From Epithemia pelagica (taxonomy: Eukaryota; Bacillariophyta; Bacillariophyceae; Surirellales; Surirellaceae), in NCBI GenBank assembly GCA_946965045.2, contig OX337230.1, positions 2,170,001 through 2,234,000 of the forward strand: a stretch of DNA of 64,000 bases, given 5' to 3'. Each line of letters begins with the position of its first letter. The stretch's first letter is position 1. This document shows positions 38,299-49,834 of the stretch, one piece after another. The notes under the pieces are model-generated. The model was not told where the DNA came from. It did no database searches and was given only the letters and a program-made list of their open reading frames with translations. Position numbers and translations under genes: made by a program.

Positions 38299-40935
38299 TC
38301 AGTCTTTTTCATCTGTTGCATCATCGTCCTTTTGCTGTATGATATCCATCGCACTTTCTAGTACGCGAGTTTCATCGTCCTCTTCGGTGCGTCGGTCCCC
38401 GAAGCGTTCCTTCACCATGGTATCAATTTCTTCGGCCAACATTAGAAACTCTTGATTAGGACAAATCTTTTCGAAAATTACCTTGGCTTGCTCAAAAGCG
38501 GAATCCAGCACAAGCCCAGGAGCTGGTCGATGAACAATGTGCAATCCATTGGTATTGCTGCCAGCTGCGACCGCGCCCTCATCGAATAGGGGGTAACTGA
38601 ACTCAACGTGGAAGATTTCTTGGCAGTCATCCGAGTCCTGACCATCCCCATCACCTCCACTTGGGAATGGAGTTTTGTTTTCTTGTCTCTTCTTCATTCG
38701 CTCTTGTTTTTGCTGTTCAAGAATGGTCTTCATGGCACGTTGGAGGATGGAATCATTCACTTCCTTTTCATCGTCGTTGCCTTCGTCATCCACTACGGTG
38801 GAGAGATGCACCACCGAGCACCCGATACGTGGTTCTCGGACCGACAAGTGCGGTGCCACATGAACAGATTCATCAAACACCAAGCCGTGAATGGTATAAG
38901 AATGGTCGGTCGAAGAACCATCACTTTGCTGCTCCTGAGGGGGAAGAATAATGGCTAATCGTTGTTGCTCATCGGGACTGGATACCAAAGGCTTGCCTCG
39001 TACAATACTGATTCGTCGCATCACTCTACGCTTTCGCACAATGCCTCCGCTGCTGGTACTGGGTTCTGCAAATGCGAGGCTATTTTCGGGAACAATCACA
39101 TGATCGCATGCCACAAGTTTCCATGAGCTCGGATTCGTTTCGGATTCGGGTTGCTTTTCTGGATCGAGTTCCTCGGGAGCGGGTGGCTGCAACCACACGC
39201 CAGTCACCTGATCGTTGGGTTTGTGATTGCCATCGTCATTGGTACCATCCGTCGAAATTCCGACGACGCTCCGTCGCAGCAAGTACGTTCCACCGTACAC
39301 AGCAGCCGATCGACAAAATGCCTGAGACAGTTCTCCGCTTCCATAAAGAGGTACTAAAAAGGCCGTCGTGCCAAACCGTCCCAATGCTTGCACGTGGCGA
39401 CACAATCGCTTCATTCCTTGTTCCAACGACGTGCAGGAAGACGACAAAGAACTGTCCGCAATGGGTTCAAGTGCCAAGGCATAGCGAACTAGAGATACCA
39501 ACGACTGAGACAATTTATGCTTTTCTCTCAGATATCTCTCAAATTGCCAGACAGAAGACAATCCTTCCTGTTCTTGATGCTCTTCCAAGCACTGTTGCAG
39601 AATTGTCATGTCTTGTGTCGTGACGGCTTTATTCTGGGGTCGAGCAAGCGACCGTCCTTGGTTCAAATGACGCTCGTTCCAAGACGTGACGGCTTCTTCC
39701 GACATTGGTACGGGTTCCAGTCCTCGCTGCTCCTGTTCTTGTTCGTCCTTGGTTTTGTCGGCACTAGGAGTTTCCTCGTTGCTTTCCTGCCCTTCCACGC
39801 CACTCGTGACATCACTGTTGTTCAGTAGAAGGCCGTAGTCGAGTGCCAATTGTAAAAATTTCATGAGTCGCCGTTTCTCCATGGGGGATAGGAGAGTGGA
39901 TGAAAAGACATCATTTTTGCTGCAGGGGACTGGCTTTAGATTCGGTCCACCCTTGTCATTTTTGGTGTTACTGCTGCTACTTGCATACAGCAATTGTTCG
40001 AGGGACTTGAATTCCATGTAGTCCGAGACACCACTTCGGAGCAACCCTTGAACGGCAGGTCCCCAGGCAAACAACAAACCGGGCGAGATATCCAAGGCAA
40101 AGGAAGAGGCAGATCGCGTCTCCTCCAAAAGCTGGTTATCCACTCGCTCATGCCACGACTGCACGCATGCTCCGGAACTGACTGCTCTGGGGCTCGTAGG
40201 GGTCTGCTGAGCAGCAGTAGTAGCAGAAGAAGAAGAAGAAGCTGCATAATATTGATCAACCACTCGCTGCAACTCGGAAGAAGTCCAATCGGAAGGATTC
40301 TTTTGGTGAATTTCGTCCTTGTTGTCCATTGAATTGCGCAAATCCTCCAAGGGAATGGCAAGATGAAGATTGGGATGACTTCCATTGGCTAGTGTCCATG
40401 TGGTCAAGGCCAAGGTGATGTGAACACGTGAATATTCTTGTTCAAAAGCAACGCTTGATACTTGGGCCATACCGTAAGTTGTATGAACCATCGTGTTTGG
40501 TCTAGCAATGGTATAATTCTGGAGTCGTTGCATACTGTGAATCACCAGACCCACGGTAGTATCCAAAGGAGACACGGGAATTCTTCTTCTTTGTCGTTCC
40601 TCTTCACCATGGGGAGGAGCATCTGGGGCCGCACTGGTGTTTTCCCGTTTCTCATTGGGCTTCAAGTGTTCACGGATGAACGGTAAGGTCCAAATCGCAT
40701 CTAAGGATCCATAGTATTCCGATGCATCGCAATGCAAAATGGATTTTCCTGCTCGAGCCAATGCTGAGGCCACAATGGATTCCACCAACCCGGTTCCGTA
40801 AAGAATGACATCGTATTTTCGTCGCAATCCTTCCTCGTCAGTCGTATCGTCCTCCTCCTCCATTTTGACTTCCTTATCAGTTGTTTCATCCGCTAGGGTC
40901 GGAGCCGAGCGGTGCTGATCGTCGTTGTTCCCCAT
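38299..40935 (-). CDS. REP: Rab escort protein / GDI superfamily, 878 aa
   Basis: ATG at 40933-40935 in CCATGG context; stop TGA at 38299. Residues about 40-75 read YDVILYGTGLVESIVASALARAGKSILHCD...YYG, the dinucleotide-like first conserved block of GDI/REP proteins. The second block (SVSDYMEFKSLEQLLYAS...PVPCSKNDVFSS...EKRRLMKFL) and third block (LGRFGTTAFLVPLYGSGELSQAFCRSAAVYGGTYLLRR) follow. REP presents Rab GTPases to geranylgeranyl transferase II in the cytosol. The long acidic and Ser-rich inserts and the 878-aa length favour REP over GDI (about 450 aa). It is divergent from the JmjC gene with 155 bases between the ATGs. Confidence 0.9.
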   Translation of the reverse strand: MGNNDDQHRSAPTLADETTDKEVKMEEEDDTTDEEGLRRKYDVILYGTGLVESIVASALARAGKSILHCDASEYYGSLDAIWTLPFIREHLKPNEKRENTSAAPDAPPHGEEERQRRRIPVSPLDTTVGLVIHSMQRLQNYTIARPNTMVHTTYGMAQVSSVAFEQEYSRVHITLALTTWTLANGSHPNLHLAIPLEDLRNSMDNKDEIHQKNPSDWTSSELQRVVDQYYAASSSSSATTAAQQTPTSPRAVSSGACVQSWHERVDNQLLEETRSASSFALDISPGLLFAWGPAVQGLLRSGVSDYMEFKSLEQLLYASSSSNTKNDKGGPNLKPVPCSKNDVFSSTLLSPMEKRRLMKFLQLALDYGLLLNNSDVTSGVEGQESNEETPSADKTKDEQEQEQRGLEPVPMSEEAVTSWNERHLNQGRSLARPQNKAVTTQDMTILQQCLEEHQEQEGLSSVWQFERYLREKHKLSQSLVSLVRYALALEPIADSSLSSSCTSLEQGMKRLCRHVQALGRFGTTAFLVPLYGSGELSQAFCRSAAVYGGTYLLRRSVVGISTDGTNDDGNHKPNDQVTGVWLQPPAPEELDPEKQPESETNPSSWKLVACDHVIVPENSLAFAEPSTSSGGIVRKRRVMRRISIVRGKPLVSSPDEQQRLAIILPPQEQQSDGSSTDHSYTIHGLVFDESVHVAPHLSVREPRIGCSVVHLSTVVDDEGNDDEKEVNDSILQRAMKTILEQQKQERMKKRQENKTPFPSGGDGDGQDSDDCQEIFHVEFSYPLFDEGAVAAGSNTNGLHIVHRPAPGLVLDSAFEQAKVIFEKICPNQEFLMLAEEIDTMVKERFGDRRTEEDDETRVLESAMDIIQQKDDDATDEKD

Positions 40936-41090
40936 GGCGGCAAGTCCTCGACGTTTTGTTAGTGGGAGTAAGAATGAGACGTGGTGGAGAGACCCATATG
41001 CGACCAATATTATCCCCTTGGTGCGTCTGATCCGCTACCGATTGCGTCGGAATCTTTTTCGTGGCCCGCGATCTGTTTCACCAAATCACC
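40936..41090. promoter_or_regulatory. Bidirectional promoter region, REP and JmjC genes
   Basis: Only 155 bases separate the two divergent start codons, so both promoters and 5' leaders must share it. No TATA box is evident. Confidence 0.6.
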
Positions 41091-43262
41091 ATGCCGAAGA
41101 AGAAGAAAGCCAATCATCGACAAAAGCGTTCTGCCGACGAAACCACCCTTACAGGAGACAGTGGTGATGGTGAGGGGACCAATCAGGAAGTTGGGTTCCA
41201 AAAGGAAACTTTGGACACCGTATCCTCTTCGATTAAGAAATCCAAACGTGCCAAAACCATCTCACCACCACCAACCGTCAAACCTCGCACGGATCAAACA
41301 CCTGACTCTTTCGGTACAAGCGCTAGACACTCTCATGGGACGAATGCCGTCACCACTGCCAACGTGACATCTTTGGATGCCTCACAAACGACCATTCTGG
41401 AGAATTATCCCAATCTTTTGGAGGATCTGTTATCACCAGGAGCATTGACCGTGCAAGACTTTCTACAGACCAAGTTTCGACAAGAAGCCTATCATGTTCC
41501 AGCAGTGACTTTACCGTCGTCGAGAAGATTGTCGGACAAACAGAAAGAAAGCAAGAGCCACCGGCAGACTGATTCTGCAAGCGACCCTCATCCTCGCATG
41601 GCTGGTATTGTCGAACGTCTCTTTGATTTGGACGTCGAACAACTCATGGAACACACGGCTTCCGAAAATATTTTCGTTTGGCTCAAAGATCATACTACCA
41701 ATTCGCCCTTGATCCGATCCATTGAAGTGGGTGACAGTGAAACAGCCTTGGCCTTGTATCGAGCTGGCCATTCCACCTATTTTCGGGCTCCACCGGAATT
41801 GGAAGAACTCTTGGTCCCTGCCTTGCTCGAAAATACTGGTTTGGGTTGTGGACAGTACCATGCTGTACACAACAGCAATACTCGAAATGGTATGATTCCT
41901 GTTACCACGGCGTCTGCCTGCTTGGGCCGGGGCGAAATTGAATTGTTTTTGTCGGCTCAAGCAGGTGCAGTCACGGAATGGCACTACGATTTCCAAGAAA
42001 ACTTTACATTGCAACTGTCGGGTCGCAAAAAATGGACCTTGCAACACAGTACTCCATATCATGTCTTGTCACGAGCCGTAACTCCGCATTACCAGGCCGA
42101 GTCCGTCGTGGAAGGACAACTCTTGGCGGCCCGATTGGCCTCCGCCACCACCACCACCAACAACAACAGCAAAGAGTGTAATGGCAACGAGCAAAAGGAA
42201 GAGCACAACATGTTTCAATTTGGACCACCCGATCCGACCGCTCGACACAATGCACGAGGGGAACCGCAAGAAGTGATTTTGGAACCAGGAGATGTCTTGT
42301 ACTTTCCAGCTGGTATGTGGCACAAGGTGCAAGTATTGGAACCCGGTGTATCCCTCAACATTAGTCTCATGGCCATGAATTATGCCAGTCTCACGTGTCA
42401 GGCCCTAGAACATTACTTGTTACAACGACATGGTCAGTGGCGACAAACCATACTCACACACCATTACCATGACCGTGCGACTTACGGAACGACCAACCTC
42501 TTCAACGAATCGTTGTCGCATTCAAGTTCGCCGAGGTCGGCCGTAGAGCAGTTGCAATACCTACTGGAGCATGACTTAACCCAGGCGGTACATGACTTAC
42601 TACAAAAACACGGCGGAGCTTCGGCCATCTTGCCTCCTGTTCTACACAACGGGCAAATGACGAATCCACTGAACGGAGATGGAAAACATGGAAATCACAA
42701 CAACACTGACGACCAGGAGGACAATGATGACCAAGAGGACCATGATACTGAAACCATCGACGACGAAAACGACAATGAAACTAGTCCCGGAGAAGAGACC
42801 GACCTTGATGAACATGGGACTGTTATTCCCATGGACGATCAGCCCCCGCCTCGGACACTCGCATTTGATCCGTCACATGCGGCTCTGACTGAGAAACTGA
42901 AAACGCACCGGCTCATTCGCAACCCTTTGGCCATGCTTATTCGAAACGACGATATCACTCGCTATTACAAGAGCACTTGTCACGACACAACGCAGAAGGA
43001 CGACAGTGACCGTGACGAAAGAGCGGGGACGTTGTTTGTGCTGAATTTTAACTTTGCCGGAAGCGAGTTGTCGCGTGAGAGCTTTGTTCGGGCGACACTT
43101 TCTTCGATGACCCATGCTGCTCTGGATACCATGTTCCTCGACGAGCAAAATGCCGACGATCAATCTACAGCTTTGATACAGTCAGGAGCAGATAAGGACT
43201 GCAATACTGTAGCTTGGTTGGTGTATCTCGGATACTTGGTGTGGGTAAAACGAAGGCTTTGA
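41091..43262 (+). CDS. JmjC/cupin-like Fe(II)/2-oxoglutarate oxygenase, 723 aa
   Basis: ATG 41091 starts MPKKKKANHRQKRSADE, a basic stretch that could act as a nuclear signal. The double-stranded beta-helix core has SAQAGAVTEWHYDFQENFTLQLSGRKKW with the HxD metal pair near residue 293-297 and the distal His in LYFPAGMWHKVQVLEPGVSLNISL near residue 409. This fits the JmjC-type hydroxylases/demethylases (cupin_8 group: HIF-inhibitor, TYW5 and ribosomal-oxygenase relatives). An acidic Asp/Glu/Asn run (about residues 530-580) separates it from a C-terminal helical region. Substrate is unknown. The stop TGA is at 43260-43262. Confidence 0.85.
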   Translation: MPKKKKANHRQKRSADETTLTGDSGDGEGTNQEVGFQKETLDTVSSSIKKSKRAKTISPPPTVKPRTDQTPDSFGTSARHSHGTNAVTTANVTSLDASQTTILENYPNLLEDLLSPGALTVQDFLQTKFRQEAYHVPAVTLPSSRRLSDKQKESKSHRQTDSASDPHPRMAGIVERLFDLDVEQLMEHTASENIFVWLKDHTTNSPLIRSIEVGDSETALALYRAGHSTYFRAPPELEELLVPALLENTGLGCGQYHAVHNSNTRNGMIPVTTASACLGRGEIELFLSAQAGAVTEWHYDFQENFTLQLSGRKKWTLQHSTPYHVLSRAVTPHYQAESVVEGQLLAARLASATTTTNNNSKECNGNEQKEEHNMFQFGPPDPTARHNARGEPQEVILEPGDVLYFPAGMWHKVQVLEPGVSLNISLMAMNYASLTCQALEHYLLQRHGQWRQTILTHHYHDRATYGTTNLFNESLSHSSSPRSAVEQLQYLLEHDLTQAVHDLLQKHGGASAILPPVLHNGQMTNPLNGDGKHGNHNNTDDQEDNDDQEDHDTETIDDENDNETSPGEETDLDEHGTVIPMDDQPPPRTLAFDPSHAALTEKLKTHRLIRNPLAMLIRNDDITRYYKSTCHDTTQKDDSDRDERAGTLFVLNFNFAGSELSRESFVRATLSSMTHAALDTMFLDEQNADDQSTALIQSGADKDCNTVAWLVYLGYLVWVKRRL

Positions 43263-43991
43263 TTCCGATGATTGGAGGCGCATCACATATTGCTATGAGA
43301 TCCCCACATGCTGGACGAGAATGGGTAAACTGACCCACGATTTCTAGCACAGTATGATGAAGTAAGAAACTCCATTGGACTTGCGCATTCTGGTCCATAA
43401 ACGGCGTCTTGCAAAGCCATTTCTTCAGCGAAAATGGTCATACTCGGGAATGAGATGTGACTGCGTACAAAAGGTAGATACATGGTCTACGACTAGATTG
43501 ATGTCTTACTCCTACTGCTATTTGGTATTTGGTACCCTCAGAAGTCAGAAGATGCAAAAAGGTACTCCTAATATATAGGAATTGCCTTAGAGCTCTCACT
43601 TTAAAATCTGTTTTGGTAGGCGCAGTTCCGCTTCAGTCGCATGTGTCCCGATTGGCAATTTCAGTGGCACAAAAAATGAGCGTGTCATGACAACAAGTGT
43701 CATGACCCACGACTTTACATTCAAGCGATGTCAACTTGAGTTCCGTGACTGCTGTGACTGAACCTAAAGAGCCTTCCACTTTCTGAAAACACGAACAACG
43801 CTAGATAGTTTGGTCTTGACACATTGTCACAAGTTGCCACCCGGAGAACAAGTCCCATGCAACCGGAATCAGTGACACGCCGATGGCTGTGGAGGCAAGG
43901 GAAGGAAGACATCAAAAAATCTCATTCCTGATATAACATAACATCCAAAGACTTCAGAACGCTATCTGGCTGTCGAGCATTCATCTTTACA
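43263..43991. other. Intergenic stretch upstream of the acyl-CoA synthetase
   Basis: No convincing ORF, RNA or repeat. It must hold the JmjC 3' end and the synthetase promoter. Confidence 0.5.
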
Positions 43992-46113
43992 ATGGTGCTA
44001 CAATCTCTTCGCAATACGGCGCTTTCCCGATGTGCGACGCAATCGCTTGTTCGATCAAGCTATATTGGGTGCTACCGTGCCTTGTCATCCGTGTATAAGC
44101 CCGACCTACCGACATGGCAAGCCAAGGGCTTTCTCGACGAACGAGGTCTGACCGTTTTTGGAACCCTACATGAAATGGTGGATCGAAGCTGCCAAGTGTT
44201 TGGACCCAAGAATCTGTTTGGAACATACTCCGAAACATCAAAAAGCTTTGAATGGATGAACTTTCAAGAATTTGCCGACAAGGTTGACTCATGCAGAGCC
44301 GTCTTGCATGATCTTGGTAAGTTGGAAATGACCGTCGTTGACACCCAAAAGATCCGACTCTGAACGATTTTGTTTTCGAACGTTGTTAATAGGTGTCAGG
44401 CAATACGATAAGGTTGCAGTCATTAGCAACAATCGCTGGGAATGGGCTGCACTTGCAGCAGCTGCTTACAGTATGAACGCTAATCTCGTTCCCATGTACG
44501 AAGCTCAGCTACCGTCCGATTGGACGTTTATCATCAACGACTCTGAAGCCAAAGTTCTCTTTTGCGCCAATACTGATATTTTCAACCGTGTCTCTCGAGA
44601 GGTGAAAAGCAACACTCCTTTGTTACAAAGTGTACTAGTGTTGGATGGTGACGAAGGCGACGCGTTTTCCCTTGCAAGGGCTATGTCTTCTGTCACAGCT
44701 GACATTCACGACGAATTTGTTGCTCCACCGACACCTGACGATTTGGCCAACCTAATCTACACCAGTGGAACAACTGGAAAACCCAAAGGCGTTGAACTCA
44801 CGCATTTGAACTTTACGTCGAACGTCAAAGCCGCTGCCCGGTCCATGGTCACAGATCCCCATGACTTGATTCGTCCGCACGACGTCTCACTGGCCTTTTT
44901 GCCATGGGCACACTCCTATGGACAGACATGCGAACTTTGGATGGGCATTTCGCATGGCGCAGCTATGGGTATCTGCCGCGGTGTGCCGCTGATCCTCGAA
45001 GATCTGAGTCTCGTCAAGCCGAACAATCTATTTGCGGTACCGACACTATACAAGAAAATTTATGACGGTGTCCACAACATGATGGAGTCGGCATCCCCTA
45101 TCCGTAAACGCCTCATGCGCACGGCTCTTGATTTAGGTCATCGCAAAGTAGAAGCTGACATGGGACGAGCACCACCCCTGGGTTTCTTTGAAAATATGCA
45201 ATTCAAAGCGCTAGATCGACTGGTTCTTAGCAAGATCCGAGCTCGCTTTGGAGGCAATCTTCGCACGGGTTTTGTCGCTGGTGCTGCCTGTCCATCTGAG
45301 GTGTTGAATTTTATGGATTCCATTGGCATTCCAGTTTGTGAAGGTTATGGTCTTACGGAAACATCTCCTATTATCTGCATCAACACACCTGAAAATCGTT
45401 TTGTGGGTTCCGTGGGACGTCCAATTGGGGGCGTCCAAGTTTTTGTTGTTGACGAGGACGGTAAACCAGTGGCCTCGGGGGAAGAGGGCGAGATTTGCTG
45501 CGTCGGTCCCAATATCATGAGAGGCTACTACAAGAACCCAGATGCCACAAACGAAGTTATCTCCACTGCTCCCGATGGCAAATCAAGAATGTTCCATACT
45601 GGCGATCTTGGAAGAATGGATGCTGACGGATGGGTTCGGGTGACAGGTCGCCTCAAGGAGCAATACAAGCTTGAGAATGGCAAGTACGTTGTACCCACGC
45701 CCATTGAAGAAGCTATTGGAATGAGTCGGTTCATTACGCAAGTTGTCCTATGTGGAGCCAATCGCCCTTTTAACGTTGTACTTATTGTCCCTGATTTGGT
45801 GGCCATTCGAAAAGAGCTCAACATTAACGACAGCGTTTCGGACGGTGAGATGACAAAGGACAGCAACGTTCGAGATTTGATTGACAAAGAGATTGAATCG
45901 GGATGCCGCCATATGAAGAAATTTGAGATTCCTCAAGCGTGGGCATTTGTGGCCCCTTTTACTGCAGCAAACGGCATGTTGACACCGAAAATGTCCATTC
46001 GAAGACACAAGGTTATTCAAGCACACAAGGCCGAAATTTCACATTTGTATGGCGATGATCCCGTGGTATCCGAGGCGGCGGATTCGCAAGGGGCAAAAGA
46101 GGCTGCGGCGTAA
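43992..46113 (+). CDS. LACS: Long-chain acyl-CoA synthetase, 681 aa, two exons
   Basis: Exons 43992-44316 and 44393-46113, intron 76 nt (GTAAGT...TAG). The frame is 2046 nt. The first 35 residues (MVLQSLRNTALSRCATQSLVR...) are Arg/Ser-rich without acids, like a mitochondrial presequence. The AMP-binding fold shows IYTSGTTGKPKGVELTH (P-loop), GYGLTETSP, FHTGDLGRMDADGWVRVTGR and LKEQYKLENGKYVVPTPIEE, the long-chain type with the KLxxGxxVxP form. It activates fatty acids to acyl-CoA with ATP. The C-terminus (QGAKEAAA) carries no clear peroxisomal signal. Confidence 0.93.
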
Positions 46114-46768
46114 CCAGAAGCAACTCGTACTGAGTGTTTTTCATAAACTGCCGTCGGCAATGTTTCTTAATTAAATTGATGCCAACCCAGGGATCCAACC
46201 ATTCACAGCACTTGTAACATATAGATAGTCCTAAGAACAGAGATCACAAGTAGACATTCAAAAAAGAGGGGATCGAATGGATGCATGTACTTGTTGCGAC
46301 AAATTGTTGGCCATCGATTTGCTACATGAAAATGAAATGGAGTGCGGGATTGCAGGGAATTCCAGTTTTATTGTGCGACTAACATCTTTTCAGTCATAGT
46401 GTCATGCTTTTACCGGGACTCAACTCTCGTATGCGAACGCACTTTGACACGCTTCTGACTTGCATTCATTTCCATTAAATAAGAATAAGAGATTCATGTC
46501 CTACGTGTTGACACCATAGGGCAACTCAGTGCGGAATACGGAATCGTTCCATGTCACATTCGTCTCGGATTGACACCTTCGACAAACATTGCTTATCAAG
46601 TCGTGTGTCGCATTCGCTATTCGCTCCCATCAATCGACCTCGAAAATCAAAACCATCCGAAGCTCATCTGCTCCCCGTCTGGGTATTTGGGTCACATCAA
46701 TCAGATCTCCAAAGAGCGAACAGATGTCAAACATTGGAGATATAAAAGTAATACAATCCTGGTCCACC
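46114..46768. other. Intergenic stretch with TATA-like sequence near its right end
   Basis: TATAAAA at 46741-46747 is only 22 bases before the chosen ATG at 46769, too close for a normal TATA box of that start. Otherwise no feature. Confidence 0.45.
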
Positions 46769-48682
46769 ATGGCGAACCAAATGCTGGCGGAGGTATTTCA
46801 GAACTCCCATCCAGATCTCGTCGGAATGGAGATATCACCAGCTACCGGTGAAAAAGAAAACGAGACACCTCCAGTAAACCTTGATTCGTCTACTAGCAAT
46901 CAATGTGATGGCGAAAACAATGCCTCGTCCTCCAAGCCATCAAGCTTTAAACAGGGCGCGCTGCCATCACGAAAATCGGTCGAATTCGCTGTGCTCCCAC
47001 CTACCAAACGGGTAAGACATGCAGCTGAATGGACAACAAAGCAAGCAGTTGAAGGTGAGTGTTACACTGATAAACCTACCGTGTTTAACTTCCTCGTAAA
47101 CAGTAAGCCCTCACGATTGGTCATTGATGTCTATAATTGTACAGCTGTTGCCACCGCAGTTGGCCCTGAAGACCGTCTACGAGCAATAGAGGGTGCACGT
47201 GAAACTTTTGGTCATGACCTACAATCCCTTCACGATGAAGAACTCAATTCAGGAGCCGATGCTATTCTTACAAAACATTTGGCTTTTGTGCTTTTGCCTC
47301 TCATCGACGCCACCCCTTCGTCCAATCAGCTGTCTGTGGAGGATTCGATCAATAATCTTGAAGACGTGACGCGAGAGTTAAGTCTCACATTGGAATCTTT
47401 GGAGTCGATATACAAGGCTTCTTCTGATGCTGTTGGGAGATCGTTCAAACGAGTGGGGAAAGAGCTAGTTAGACTAATAATGACCACTCTGATAAGAGAA
47501 CTCGGTAGACGAGTTGAAGAGAATCTCGTCTTTGAAGATCAGCGGGTCAAAAGTAAAGGCGACGACTGTGATTGCTCAAATGAGGGGAACATGGGGAGTG
47601 GTGACGATGATATTGACGGGGATGAACGAGTCGATAGAGCTTCAACCAACAACCGGGACTCTCGTTGCAAAACACCACCGGAACTGGTGAATGAAGGACC
47701 TCAAACCATTACAACCGACTTGGTTTCTCCTGAAGGAGACATTGTCATCCGACATTGCACACGAATATTGGGACATTTTGCGCGAGTGGGGAACGTCACC
47801 AAAACTCTCGCTCATTCTCCGGGGCTTCTGGGATTGTTGGTGAACTTGATCACGCTCTACCCATATGATCGAATTCCATTTGAGGCACGTCTGGCGGGGA
47901 TTTGGACGCTTGCCAATTTGGGGTGTAACGGTGAGAACATGCAGATGATGGTTGGGACGCCTGGGCTTATTGGTGGCCTTGTCAGAGTGTCTTGCCGTTG
48001 TGTTCACCCGGGTGACACTGTGGAGAGAACTGTGGAGATCTTGAGAGGACGGTCCATCGCTTCTCGCTGCATTCTCAATCTCTCGTGGGATTCCGAAAAC
48101 AAAGTCGTTCTTGGTACAAACGAGGCACTTGTTGACTTGTTGGCGGAATTGGCAGTTAACCGTCACTCTCCTATGGCCAAAAGCCGAACGGTTCGTGAGA
48201 TCTTGGTGGCAACTCGCCGCCATGCAGTGGGGGCTCTACGAAACTTGGCCGCAGCACCTCGTCGTTCCAAACTCGCGCTTGTTGCGCACAAAGATGGGCA
48301 CTTGCTGACCGTTTTAACGGACGCTGCCCTCAACGACCCCGACCAGTTCGTAACTGATCGTGCCTTGGCTGCGATCAGCAATCTCGCAATTCAGGACACT
48401 GCTCAGCAACTTGTCAAGCATCCTGCTCTCATCCTTGCTTTGAAGAACGTTCTCTTGTCGACCGAGGAGGAAGACAAATCGGCTCACGAGGAAGGGACTC
48501 CTAGGTCCCATGCATCCGCCACATTGTTGGTATTAGAAAGGAGTATTCGCCCTGAAATGCCGGCGTATCAAAACCTGCGAAATCTTCTTGATGCGCTAAA
48601 CCCGTCCATGTCAGATTCTGACGCAAAACTGGATGAATACAGTGGAGATCCCATGAAAGTCGAACAAATTACCGCTGTCTGA
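46769..48682 (+). CDS. ARM-repeat protein, 637 aa
   Basis: I chose ATG 46769 because it has an ideal context (CCACCATGG); an in-frame ATG at 46724 would add 15 residues. Stop TGA 48680. After a Ser-rich leader and an acidic insert (about 290-320), the C-terminal half has helical repeats typical of armadillo folds: ARLAGIWTLANLGCNGENMQMM, SIASRCILNLSWDSENKVVLG, RRHAVGALRNLAAAPRRSKL and DRALAAISNLAIQDTAQQLV. ARM proteins bind partners in signalling or transport; the partner is unknown. No membrane segment. Confidence 0.85.
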   Translation: MANQMLAEVFQNSHPDLVGMEISPATGEKENETPPVNLDSSTSNQCDGENNASSSKPSSFKQGALPSRKSVEFAVLPPTKRVRHAAEWTTKQAVEGECYTDKPTVFNFLVNSKPSRLVIDVYNCTAVATAVGPEDRLRAIEGARETFGHDLQSLHDEELNSGADAILTKHLAFVLLPLIDATPSSNQLSVEDSINNLEDVTRELSLTLESLESIYKASSDAVGRSFKRVGKELVRLIMTTLIRELGRRVEENLVFEDQRVKSKGDDCDCSNEGNMGSGDDDIDGDERVDRASTNNRDSRCKTPPELVNEGPQTITTDLVSPEGDIVIRHCTRILGHFARVGNVTKTLAHSPGLLGLLVNLITLYPYDRIPFEARLAGIWTLANLGCNGENMQMMVGTPGLIGGLVRVSCRCVHPGDTVERTVEILRGRSIASRCILNLSWDSENKVVLGTNEALVDLLAELAVNRHSPMAKSRTVREILVATRRHAVGALRNLAAAPRRSKLALVAHKDGHLLTVLTDAALNDPDQFVTDRALAAISNLAIQDTAQQLVKHPALILALKNVLLSTEEEDKSAHEEGTPRSHASATLLVLERSIRPEMPAYQNLRNLLDALNPSMSDSDAKLDEYSGDPMKVEQITAV

Positions 48683-49834
48683 ACAGCCCGAAAATGTGAT
48701 CACGACCCCATACTCACACACCAAACTTGTAAAAAGGAGCTTGTAGAATGAACCACAGAGAGCTCCATTCGATGCCCACAGTGTACAGAAACCGAATAGA
48801 ACTATACAGGGCACAAGGGAAGAGACAGAGAGCGCATGAAATTAAGCATGCATGGCTTTCGAGAAGATACAAATAATAATACATGTACTAAAAGTGCTGT
48901 TAGATGACTACAGGCCTATGTTGACATACATATGAAGCATGGTATCATCGCGTGAAAAACTAACTTCATGTTGTTTACTTTGGACCCCTCTAGTAGTAGA
49001 CCAAAGAGTCGCAACAATCATCGGTTACCAGTACGTGAGTCAAGGATCTAGTTCGGAGTTCATCGTCTTTTGAATACACGCCCTTTCTAATCGATAGAAT
49101 TGGGGATTACCTGAAAAAGAAAACAGACAAAGATAATGCGAGTATGAGCTAGGGTAAAATACTTTCAAATGTACAAGGACTTAATTGCCTTTTGGGGATG
49201 CTTTCGCTTAAAGACCTTAGTGTCCATATGATGCCGCATATCCCATCAGTCGCATGCGCAAGTCATTGCCACGGTCCAAGAGCGGCTTTGATCTCGGCTC
49301 CCAACGAGCCAGTCTTTGCGTCAGAGAGACGACAAAGAGCTAGTCGATCTGTTCCCTGCTTGGCAAGCAGAAGAGTTGATTCAGGACATGAACTCATGAC
49401 AACAACAAGCGACGACTGCGAGACCTGCCAACATTCCTTTTCTCGCACGGTAGTATCAGACCCATCCGTCACTTGGGGAAATGGATCTTTTCGCACATGC
49501 TTCTTCACGTCCACAGGAGGGAGGAACGTAGTCATTTCTGAATTCTTACCTTTTCTCAATGAAGAGCGGAGATGGATGGGAATAGTGCGGAAACATGAAG
49601 AGCGGTTGATGGATGGGAATGGCGAAAAAGCATGTCATCTGTCATTTCCTGTCATGGTGCAATTGCGATCTATTCCTATCTAAACTTTTCTTACAACCAG
49701 TCAGGTACTTGAGTCCCGGAACCTCCACTCCCACCAGGCATTTTGGGCATTCCCAACGCCTTTGTAGACATTGCAGATCTATTATTGTCGTTCACTTCAG
49801 TCTCTACGAAACTCAAAACAATTGAGTCGAAACC
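48683..49834. other. Intergenic stretch of 1.15 kb with a degenerate tandem repeat
   Basis: A 36-37-bp unit beginning GAAGAGCGG occurs twice in tandem at 49561-49596 and 49597-49633 with several mismatches. A 163-codon ORF at 49192-49683 crosses the repeat and has no family features, so I do not call it. Confidence 0.5.

Noticed and set aside
46741-46747. TATAAAA as promoter of the ARM gene
   Set aside because: It lies only 22 bases before the best start codon, leaving no room for a transcript start and leader.
49192-49683. 163-codon ORF between the ARM gene and SKP1
   Set aside because: It crosses a tandem repeat, has no recognisable domain and poor start context.
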